A DNA stretch of 10,321 nucleotides from VMSU01 sp031400755 (GTDB taxonomy: Bacteria; Desulfobacterota; Desulfobulbia; Desulfobulbales; VMSU01). Every line of letters starts with the position of its first letter. The stretch's first letter is position 1. Below the pieces are notes generated by a model. The model worked only from the letters and a program-made list of their open reading frames with translations. It was not told the DNA's origin and ran no database searches. Of the stretch, positions 1 through 5,291 are shown piece after piece. The stretch is taken from NCBI GenBank assembly GCA_031400755.1, contig JANNQL010000049.1, forward strand, positions 1 through 10,321, in the 5' to 3' direction. The translations under genes were made by a program, and so were the position numbers.

Positions 1-35
1 CAGCTCCCCAGGCTCTTTCGCCCGGGCATCCCGAC

Positions 36-64
36 TTTTTACTCAATCCACCGCCGACTGTCAA
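36..64 (-). promoter_or_regulatory. Sigma70-like promoter facing left edge (proximal)
   Basis: Read on the minus strand, a perfect TTGACA (59-64) is followed by a 17-nt spacer and TAAAAA (36-41), a 4/6 match to TATAAT. Transcription would run leftwards out of the window, so the gene it serves is not visible. An 8-T run (69-76 on the plus strand, A's on the minus) lies just upstream and could act as an UP-like element. This rests on motif matching only. Confidence 0.45.
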
Positions 65-127
65 TACCTTTTTTTTACTCTTCCTTCCTTTCTCACCCGG
101 CCTGTGGCGTCCCGTTCAGGAGGCGGC

Positions 128-156
128 AATCTAGTCTACACGATACCCCTTGTCAA
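128..156 (-). promoter_or_regulatory. Sigma70-like promoter facing left edge (distal)
   Basis: On the minus strand TTGACA (151-156) is separated by exactly 17 nt from TAGATT (128-133), a 4/6 match to the -10 consensus. It lies about 95 nt downstream of the larB stop on the same strand and points the same way as the promoter at 36-64. The next gene to the left therefore probably has its own tandem promoters and need not depend on larB transcription. Confidence 0.45.
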
Positions 157-202
157 TCATTTTTCTAGGCAAAATCGCATCTTAATTTATCTTCCTATTA
201 TT

Positions 203-224
203 ACGTCTGTTTTCCGGAAGACGT
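203..224 (-). terminator. Possible larB terminator (weak hairpin)
   Basis: ACGTCT (203-208) and AGACGT (219-224) form a 6-bp inverted repeat with a 10-nt loop, 26 nt downstream of the larB stop. No clear T run follows on the minus strand, only an AT-rich stretch, so intrinsic termination is doubtful. It is listed because it separates larB from the outward-facing promoters. Confidence 0.2.
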
Positions 225-249
225 CTAGCCCCAGCCGCCGCAAATACAA

Positions 250-1011
250 CTACTCTGGATCTTTTCTATTGATCGCTGCGGCCATGCAGCCAGCCCCAAA
301 ACCATTATCAATATTCACCACAGCCACCCCTGGCGCGCAACTGTTCAACATCCCCATCAGGGCGGCGACCCCACCAAGTCCAGTGCCATAGCCGATACTG
401 GTGGGTACCGCGATGATCGGCTTATCGACCAAACCTGCCACGACACTAGGCAGAGCCCCTTCCATCCCCGCCACTACCACCAGGACGGCGGCATTGTCCA
501 ACAAATTCTTATGAGCGAACAAACGATGAATCCCGGCCACCCCAACATCAAAGGCCTTTTCAACACAATGCCCAAGACAAACGGCGGTCAAACAGACTTC
601 CTCCGCCACTGGGATGTCCGATGTGCCAGCGGCCAACACCGCAATCACGCCCCGGCCCTTATCGGCAGCAATATTTGCCTGGTTGCCCACCAGCATCCTC
701 GCCGAAGCATGATAGGACAATTCCGGCACCGCCTGACAGACCAGATCCGCCTTTTCGGCATCCACCCTGGTCGCCATAACGGCATAGCCATGGCGCAACA
801 TACGTCTGGCTATCTCAACGATCTGTCCAGCCGTCTTATTCTCGCCGTATATGACCTCAGGAATTTCGGTCCGCAACCGACGATGGTGGTCCAAATGGGC
901 GCCATCGATAACCTCTGACGGCCAACCCTTCAGAACTTCCAAGGCGACATCAATCGGCAATTGCCCGTCCCGCACCTCAGTCAATATCATTTTCAACCTT
1001 TCGGGATCCAT
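250..1011 (-). CDS. larB: LarB, nickel-pincer nucleotide biosynthesis protein (NaAD C5-carboxylase/hydrolase)
   Basis: 253 residues, close to the family's usual length. LarB proteins carboxylate the pyridinium ring of nicotinic acid adenine dinucleotide and cleave its phosphoanhydride, giving pyridinium-3,5-biscarboxylate mononucleotide. This is the first step towards the nickel-pincer cofactor of lactate racemase and related enzymes. The N-terminal 50 residues are helical, and the C-terminal half is the PurE-like domain. Diagnostic motifs are AGTSDIPVAEE (128-138), DVGVAGIHR (155-163), AGMEGALPSV (181-190), the Gly-rich VPTSIGYGTGLGG (202-214) and NIDNGFGAG (233-241). The protein is expected to be cytosolic. 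The start at 1011 gives the usual family N-terminus. The ribosome site before it is weak (GTGAG), and an internal Met8 has a somewhat better AAAGG upstream, so that start is possible. No larC or larE is visible; they may lie elsewhere. The gene is divergent from prmA. Confidence 0.93.
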   Translation of the reverse strand: MDPERLKMILTEVRDGQLPIDVALEVLKGWPSEVIDGAHLDHHRRLRTEIPEVIYGENKTAGQIVEIARRMLRHGYAVMATRVDAEKADLVCQAVPELSYHASARMLVGNQANIAADKGRGVIAVLAAGTSDIPVAEEVCLTAVCLGHCVEKAFDVGVAGIHRLFAHKNLLDNAAVLVVVAGMEGALPSVVAGLVDKPIIAVPTSIGYGTGLGGVAALMGMLNSCAPGVAVVNIDNGFGAGCMAAAINRKDPE

Positions 1012-1086
1012 AAAATGCTCACGATACTTGCCTAGCCATGGCCTGTCATGCTAAGTAGAGAAAGTCCACCGCCACTCAGGCCGTTA

Positions 1087-1094
1087 TTTATAAT
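1087..1094. promoter_or_regulatory. Possible shared -10 region between larB and prmA
   Basis: The 110-nt divergent spacer contains a perfect TATAAT at 1089-1094 on the plus strand, which could serve prmA 28 nt before its start codon. The same bases read TATAAA on the minus strand (1087-1092) and could serve larB. Neither strand shows a convincing -35 at 17 nt, so this is only a candidate. Overlapping divergent -10 elements would make the two promoters compete. Confidence 0.3.
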
Positions 1095-1121
1095 GTATTT
1101 GAATGCATTTGCGGAGCCACC

Positions 1122-2057
1122 ATGCCCCAGCCACAGACCAGTTTCAGCCACCGCCCCCCCCGGGCCTGGCACAAGATCAGCATCTCCGTGCCGACCTCTC
1201 ACGCCGATATGGTTGCCGAGTTCATGGCAGGCATTTCAACAGGCGGGATTGAACAACTAGGTGGCTCACCAGGAACCCCTAACGCCAGCCTTGAACAAAT
1301 AATCACCTACCTACCGGAAGATCAGAACCCTACCCAAATTATCACAACTATTCACGCCTTTTTGCACGAGCTAAACAAAAAGCTGCCAACCTCGGCCCCA
1401 GCAGCACTAAAACAGGAAAGCATCATCGAAGAGGACTGGAACCGGCGCTGGAAAGAACACTTCAAGCCCTTCAAACTGACCAACCGACTGGTGATCAAAC
1501 CATCCTGGGAAGAGTACGAAAAGCTGCCCCATGAAATAGTCCTGGAGATGGACCCCGGCATGGCCTTCGGCACTGGCCTGCACGCCAGCACCAAACTTGC
1601 CTTATTATTAATTGAACAATCCTTTGCCGCCAAACCAGCCCAGACGGTCCTTGACATTGGCACCGGCACCGGCATTTTAGGCATGGACTGCGCCCTGCTG
1701 GGGGCCAAAACCGTCATCGGTCTCGACAACGACATCGACGCCCGTAACGCCGCAGCCGAAAATATCCGCAAGAACCACCTTGAAGCAATCATGACCATCG
1801 ATCCAGCAGACCTCAGTGATCTCGATTGCCGCTTTGACTTGATCATCGCCAACATCACCCAGGATGTCCTGACCCTCTTGGCCCATGACATCCTGACCCG
1901 TCTGGCCTTAGGCGGTCGCCTGGTGTTATCCGGCATCCTCACCGGCAGCCAGACCGACACCATCAAAAAAGTCTACGGCGACCTTGGCCTCAGCCTCATC
2001 CAGTCTCAATCTCAGGATGAATGGACCGCCCTGCTTTTTGAAAATCCTGGGCAATAA
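1122..2057 (+). CDS. prmA: PrmA, ribosomal protein L11 methyltransferase
   Basis: 311 residues, normal for PrmA, which trimethylates ribosomal protein L11 using S-adenosylmethionine. The N-terminal part (about 15-95) matches the substrate-recognition domain. A linker follows with EDWNRRWK (about 105) and the family pattern KPSWEEY. Then come DPGMAFGTG (144-152), the SAM-binding motif I VLDIGTGTG (176-184), an acidic residue after strand 2 in the GLDND segment, and IIAN (241-244), the counterpart of the catalytic-site motif of this Rossmann methyltransferase family. The C-terminal LVLSGIL segment is also typical. The ATG at 1122 has GGAG at 1113-1116, a 5-nt spacing. rsmE follows 57 nt downstream on the same strand, a pairing seen in many bacteria, and probably shares its transcript. 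PrmA is usually dispensable for growth. Confidence 0.95.
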   Translation: MPQPQTSFSHRPPRAWHKISISVPTSHADMVAEFMAGISTGGIEQLGGSPGTPNASLEQIITYLPEDQNPTQIITTIHAFLHELNKKLPTSAPAALKQESIIEEDWNRRWKEHFKPFKLTNRLVIKPSWEEYEKLPHEIVLEMDPGMAFGTGLHASTKLALLLIEQSFAAKPAQTVLDIGTGTGILGMDCALLGAKTVIGLDNDIDARNAAAENIRKNHLEAIMTIDPADLSDLDCRFDLIIANITQDVLTLLAHDILTRLALGGRLVLSGILTGSQTDTIKKVYGDLGLSLIQSQSQDEWTALLFENPGQ

Positions 2058-2114
2058 AGGCGAGACAACAAGCAACGCGAACCAGAGCACCTCATCAAGC
2101 TGAACCAAAAGCCA

Positions 2115-2849
2115 ATGCGACGATTCTTCATTGACCCGGCAAACATCACCAACGAACGCGGCACGATTACCGGCCAGGAGGCCCGCCACATAAGCATGGT
2201 CCTAAGGCTAAAGCCAGGCACTCTCATTGCGCTTTTTGACGGGAATGGCATGGTCTACCAGGCAGAGATTACTGCTGTCAACAAGACAACAGTCGAGACC
2301 AAAATCCTGGCCAGCCTGTGCCACCAGGCAGCGCCACCCTTTCTTTCTGTGGCCCAGGCCTTGATCAAGGGCAACAAAATGGACCTGATCATCCAGAAAG
2401 CCACCGAACTTGGGATCACCGCCATCCTGCCGACCATCTCCCAACACTGCGACATCAAATCCACCTCGGCCAGCCAGATAAACCGCTGGCAGAGGATCGC
2501 CCATGAATCCTGCAAGCAATGTGGCCGACCAACCCCCATGCTATGCCATGCTGCCGTCCCCCTGCCTCAACTGTTTGCCCAGGCAGAGGAGTTTTCCTCC
2601 AAGATCATCTTCTGGGAAGATGAGGGAACCAGGACTCTTAATGATATCCACGGCTTACAATCAGCCGAACGTATTCTTCTCCTGATCGGCCCGGAAGGAG
2701 GATTCAGCAAACAGGAGGCCGCATCAGCCATCAGCCATGGCTTCAGCCCGGCAAGTCTTGGCCCCCGAATTCTACGCGCCGAGACCGCCTCAATCGCCGC
2801 CATGGCCATTGTCCAATTCTTGATGGGCAATCTCAACAAAAAAAAGTAA
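2115..2849 (+). CDS. rsmE: RsmE, 16S rRNA m3U1498 methyltransferase
   Basis: 244 residues, the usual length. RsmE methylates N3 of U1498 in 16S rRNA on the assembled 30S subunit. The small N-terminal PUA-like domain (about 1-70) opens with MRRFFID and contains ARHISMVLRLKPG. The SPOUT/trefoil-knot domain follows, with KATELGI near residues 95-101, GPEGGFS (192-198) and the knot motif LGPRILRAETA (215-225), which bind SAM. Where E. coli RsmE has Ser-Glu-Arg-Cys after the 'P' strand, this protein has Ser-Gln-His-Cys. This may be a tolerated substitution. No clear Shine-Dalgarno precedes the ATG, so translation may depend partly on coupling to prmA. The gene is the second of an apparent operon that ends at the palindrome near 2888. 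Confidence 0.95.
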   Translation: MRRFFIDPANITNERGTITGQEARHISMVLRLKPGTLIALFDGNGMVYQAEITAVNKTTVETKILASLCHQAAPPFLSVAQALIKGNKMDLIIQKATELGITAILPTISQHCDIKSTSASQINRWQRIAHESCKQCGRPTPMLCHAAVPLPQLFAQAEEFSSKIIFWEDEGTRTLNDIHGLQSAERILLLIGPEGGFSKQEAASAISHGFSPASLGPRILRAETASIAAMAIVQFLMGNLNKKK

Positions 2850-2887
2850 CTATTCAGGTCGATCATTAGCGCTTTACCCTATGGAGT

Positions 2888-2909
2888 GCGGTGACGCGTC
2901 ACCGCTTTT
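2888..2909 (+). terminator. Intrinsic terminator after rsmE
   Basis: A perfect 18-nt palindrome, GCGGTGACGCGTCACCGC (2888-2905), is followed directly by TTTT, 38 nt after the rsmE stop. Folded, it gives a GC-rich 7-bp stem with a CGCG loop. The T run is short. The right half of the palindrome can pair instead with AAAGCGG (2911-2917), giving an alternative, overlapping hairpin. A perfect palindrome could also be a protein-binding operator, but its position just after an operon favours termination. Confidence 0.5.
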
Positions 2910-2941
2910 GAAAGCGGCGACATGTTACCAACTTGCATTTC

Positions 2942-2970
2942 TTGACAAATTACCTATATAAGGTTAGATA
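2942..2970 (+). promoter_or_regulatory. Sigma70-like promoter of the TPS locus
   Basis: TTGACA (2942-2947) matches the -35 consensus exactly. It is followed by a 17-nt spacer and TAGATA (2965-2970), 4/6 to TATAAT. It sits after the rsmE terminator and faces tpsB. Transcription would begin near 2977, leaving about 310 nt of untranslated leader before tpsB. A second promoter closer to tpsB cannot be excluded. Confidence 0.55.
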
Positions 2971-3246
2971 TCATAGATTAATAAAATCGCCCATGCGGAT
3001 ATGGCGATTTTCCGCAAGGGCGGTGAGTTGTCTCACCCATAATTGCGCCTGAAATCACCCCAAAAAAAAAAATTCCTTGTGTAAAGTATTTGGTTTCATG
3101 AATGCGTGGGCACCAGCCCCTATGGTTACGCAACACTTCAAAATTGCAATCAAAAATTACTTACATGACCACCACCGTATGGACCCAGTTTCCGTATGGC
3201 TCAATTTGTGCATAATCCTAAATTTTAATAAAAACTAAAAACTACT

Positions 3247-3267
3247 ACATGGTAGTATGTGCCATGT
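3247..3267. repeat. Inverted repeat next to tpsB ribosome site
   Basis: ACATGG (3247-3252) and CCATGT (3262-3267) form a 6-bp inverted repeat with a 9-nt loop, ending 5 nt before the tpsB Shine-Dalgarno. A second overlapping pair, ACTAC/GTAGT, lies at its left. Either could affect ribosome access or serve as an operator. The element is short enough to be chance. Confidence 0.25.
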
Positions 3268-3272
3268 GCAAC

Positions 3273-3277
3273 AGGAG
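3273..3277 (+). promoter_or_regulatory. Ribosome binding site that fixes the tpsB start
   Basis: AGGAG lies 10 nt before the ATG at 3288. The in-frame ATG at 3249 has no such site and would add 13 polar residues in front of a clean signal peptide, so 3288 is the better start. Confidence 0.7.
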
Positions 3278-3287
3278 TTACAATAAT

Positions 3288-4940
3288 ATGCTGCGACGAT
3301 TCCTGACAGGGATTACACTCTGTATTACTCCAGCTCTGTTAATCTCGGCCCCGCTTACCGCCTTCAGCGCCGAGACGATAACTCCGGGCGCGGTTGAACA
3401 GACCTTACGCCCAACCCCCTCTCCGCCCAAGGAAGCACCTCCCGTCCCCGCCCTTTCTCCACCCATGAGTTCCGGCCCACCCGCCGTGGTGGATGAACGA
3501 CGGGTCAAGATTGAAAATTTTGTCATCACCGGCAATACGGTCTTTACAGAAGCGGTACTGAAAGATCTGCTCAAAGACTTGGCCGGCACCGAGCTCACCC
3601 TGAAAGATATGTACGGTGCCGCCGACCGGCTCACCGAATACTACCAAAAACATGGCTACAGCCTCTGCACAGTCACCGTGCCAGCCCAACGCATGAAGGA
3701 TGGCATTTTGCAACTGGAAGTCATTGAGGGCCGCGTCGGCAAGCTTTTATTCACCGGCAACCAGCGGTATTCCGAGGCGTTTTTGCAGCGCCATTTCGAA
3801 CCGCTTGAACCGAAAATCATCCTGCGCTTGGACGACCTGGAGCGCGAACTCCTCCTGCTCAACGATATGCCTGGCCTGATGGTCCGTTCGGCACTTGTCC
3901 CCGGTGAGGAGTACGGCAGCACCGACATCCAGCTCGATGTCAAAGAGACCCCGTTCGCCGCCAACGCCACGCTGGACAATCAAGGCCGCGATGTCGTCGG
4001 TCTTTGGCGCCTCGGCGCTGACTTCACCATCAACAATCCGGCAAAGTTTGGTGATGTACTCGGCATTGGCTACACCCATTCCCAATCGAACCTCCTCCGC
4101 CAGGGCCGGCTGAATTACGGGTTCCCGCTCACCCACGACGGCGCCCGGCTCAACCTCAACTATTCCCGCGCCGAGTACGACGTCGCCGGCGATTTCACAG
4201 AGCTTGGCATCAGCGGGGTCAGCGAGACCGCCCGTCTTCAGCTCAACCAGCCAATCATCCGCACCAGAGGCCGCAACCTGGCCTGGACCTTCGGCTTGGC
4301 CCATGTCATTGGCCAGTCCGAGACCGACTTGTCCTCGGTGCCGCTCTCAGACGATGAAATCAATTTCCTGGAAACCGGGCTCGACTTCAGCCGCCGCAAC
4401 AAATCCGGCGGCCAGTCTACGCTGTCGGCCCTACTGGCCACCAACTTCCAGAACAATCCGGGCGGCACAGACAGTGCAGCCCTGCCGCTTAATCTCAAAA
4501 TCAGCGGCAGCCACGAACAGGTTCTCGGCAAGGGCTGGAGCGGCTACCTGCGCGGCGAGGCCCTTTTCTGCGACGACACCCTGCCCGATTCAAACAAATA
4601 CGGTCTCGGCGGCACGGCAAACATTCGCGGTTTTGTCAGCTCCACCCTGCGGGGCGACCAAGGCGGTTCCGGCAGCCTGGAGTTGCGGCGTCAAGTTCAG
4701 GTCAAATCCGCTAATATCTTGCTCCGCGGCTTTATAGACGCCGGCGAGGTCCGCCAGCATGACACCCTGGGCGATAGCAGCCAGACCACCGACACCCTGG
4801 CCAGCGCCGGGGCCGGGGCCAGTATCTTTATCACCAGCAAATACAGTCTTGACCTGACCTGGGCCAAACCGATTGACGGCAATGAGTCCGGCGACGGCAA
4901 CAGCTCCATGCTGTGGACAACCCTTACCGGCAGTTATTAG
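3288..4940 (+). CDS. TpsB outer-membrane transporter, FhaC/ShlB family (two-partner secretion)
   Basis: 550 residues, typical for TpsB. It should form a 16-strand Omp85-superfamily barrel that exports the neighbouring TpsA protein. A Sec signal peptide occupies residues 1-28 (basic MLRR, hydrophobic core, cleavage after AFSA). A proline-rich linker (about 42-65) follows and probably stands for the plug-helix/linker segment. POTRA1 spans about 72-149 (KIENFVITGNTVF to EVIEGRVG), POTRA2 about 151-219, and the barrel 225-550. The L6 hairpin motif is IRGF (446-449), preceded by KYGLGG, against the usual VRGY. The invariant arginine is kept. The FIDAG motif (482-486) matches the conserved barrel motif facing it. 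A Tyr ends the protein where Phe is more usual. It has its own promoter region upstream, and tpsA begins 351 nt downstream. The start at 3288 is supported by AGGAG and by the signal peptide. Confidence 0.93.
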   Translation: MLRRFLTGITLCITPALLISAPLTAFSAETITPGAVEQTLRPTPSPPKEAPPVPALSPPMSSGPPAVVDERRVKIENFVITGNTVFTEAVLKDLLKDLAGTELTLKDMYGAADRLTEYYQKHGYSLCTVTVPAQRMKDGILQLEVIEGRVGKLLFTGNQRYSEAFLQRHFEPLEPKIILRLDDLERELLLLNDMPGLMVRSALVPGEEYGSTDIQLDVKETPFAANATLDNQGRDVVGLWRLGADFTINNPAKFGDVLGIGYTHSQSNLLRQGRLNYGFPLTHDGARLNLNYSRAEYDVAGDFTELGISGVSETARLQLNQPIIRTRGRNLAWTFGLAHVIGQSETDLSSVPLSDDEINFLETGLDFSRRNKSGGQSTLSALLATNFQNNPGGTDSAALPLNLKISGSHEQVLGKGWSGYLRGEALFCDDTLPDSNKYGLGGTANIRGFVSSTLRGDQGGSGSLELRRQVQVKSANILLRGFIDAGEVRQHDTLGDSSQTTDTLASAGAGASIFITSKYSLDLTWAKPIDGNESGDGNSSMLWTTLTGSY

Positions 4941-4972
4941 TCCATAAGGCCTTTCACCCCATGCGGCAACGC

Positions 4973-5050
4973 CCCTTCGACTCCGCTCAGGGTACACATT
5001 CCCGCTCAGGGAGCGATTGCCAACCCCGTTCCCTGAGCGGAGTCGAAGGG
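4973..5050. repeat. Dispersed palindromic repeat ('CTTCGACTCCGCTCAGG' type)
   Basis: CCCTTCGACTCCGCTCAGGG (4973-4992) recurs as its exact reverse complement at 5031-5050, a perfect 20-bp inverted repeat around a 38-nt spacer. The spacer contains a third, partial copy, CCGCTCAGGG (5002-5011), in the left-arm orientation, which can also pair with CCCTGAGCGG (5031-5040). This core is known as a widespread intergenic repeat in many bacterial genomes, often leaving spurious 'YPERSRR' translations. Here it starts 32 nt after the tpsB stop, where it could form a strong mRNA hairpin that stabilises or terminates the tpsB transcript. Confidence 0.8.
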
Positions 5051-5057
5051 AACGGGG
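5024..5057. repeat. Alternative hairpin inside the palindromic element
   Basis: CCCCGTTCCC (5024-5033) is the exact reverse complement of GGGAACGGGG (5048-5057), giving a 10-bp GC-rich stem with a 14-nt loop. It uses most of the right arm of the larger 4973-5050 palindrome, so the two folds are mutually exclusive. No T run follows, so it is not a classical intrinsic terminator on the plus strand. Confidence 0.6.
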
Positions 5058-5170
5058 GGTGAAGAGTTGACCACTGATTAACAGTTTTTCACATTGCCCC
5101 TCAATGAAAAGAGCCTTAAATTATCTGATACACAACAAGCATCACCCCCTACCGGGAGACTTTTTTTCAA

Positions 5171-5191
5171 CAACCTCGACTCTTGAGGTTG
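5171..5191 (+). other. Hairpin in the tpsA leader
   Basis: CAACCTC (5171-5177) pairs with GAGGTTG (5185-5191) around a 7-nt loop, about 100 nt before the tpsA start and just after a 7-T run (5161-5167). The rest of the 5058-5278 gap shows no ORF and no good promoter. TTGACC at 5067 lacks a matching -10. The role is unknown; it may be a leader structure on a tpsB-tpsA transcript. Confidence 0.3.
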
Positions 5192-5278
5192 GGGCTGCTC
5201 ATTGACAGAATGTCGGAGTGCCCGAACAAATGAAGAGAAATGCAACCTGATTTTCCAGCTCCACTAACCAGCCAGAAC

Positions 5279-5283
5279 GGAGG
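5279..5283 (+). promoter_or_regulatory. Ribosome binding site that fixes the tpsA start
   Basis: GGAGG lies 8 nt before the ATG at 5292 but only 2 nt before the in-frame ATG at 5286. Spacing therefore favours 5292, giving a protein that begins MRKTRS. Confidence 0.75.
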
Positions 5284-5291
5284 AAATGACC

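Larger units (their letters stand above)
2977..3287 (+). promoter_or_regulatory. Long, structured 5' leader upstream of tpsB
   Basis: No convincing ORF fits in this stretch. It holds several potential RNA hairpins: AAAATCGCC/GGCGATTTT (2983-2991 with 3003-3011, 9 bp, 11-nt loop), CCGC/GCGG (3012-3015 with 3020-3023), and GGTGAG/CTCACC (3022-3027 with 3032-3037, TTGT loop). A two-part stem follows, TGCGT..ACCA with TGGT..ACGCA (3103-3132). An 11-A tract lies at 3062-3072. Downstream of 3140 the sequence is AT-rich, with a direct repeat CCGTATGG (3175-3182 and 3192-3199). I do not recognise any named riboswitch class. It could be a cis-acting leader, a small RNA ending before the A tract, or just an AT-rich spacer with chance stems. 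Confidence 0.35.

Noticed and set aside
1..249. tRNA or short gene at the left edge
   Set aside because: No cloverleaf or T-loop signature and no ORF with a ribosome site. The plus-strand frame from 104 overlaps the end of larB and looks like chance.
3249..3287. Earlier ATG for tpsB
   Set aside because: It has no ribosome site and would place 13 polar residues before a good signal peptide. AGGAG supports 3288.
3747..4304. 185-residue minus-strand ORF opposite tpsB
   Set aside because: It is a shadow frame of the GC-rich tpsB coding strand. It has no recognisable motif and no ribosome site, while the plus-strand protein is clearly TpsB.
4590..4997. Minus-strand ORF starting MYPERSRR
   Set aside because: The start comes from translating the palindromic repeat, a known artefact of this repeat family. 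The rest is antisense to tpsB.
5058..5278. Possible c-di-GMP (GEMM) riboswitch before tpsA, which would suit an adhesin
   Set aside because: The conserved GEMM core segments and tetraloop/receptor pattern are not present in this gap or in the tpsB leader.
5286..5291. Earlier ATG for tpsA
   Set aside because: Only 2 nt from GGAGG, too close for initiation. The ATG at 5292 has 8-nt spacing.
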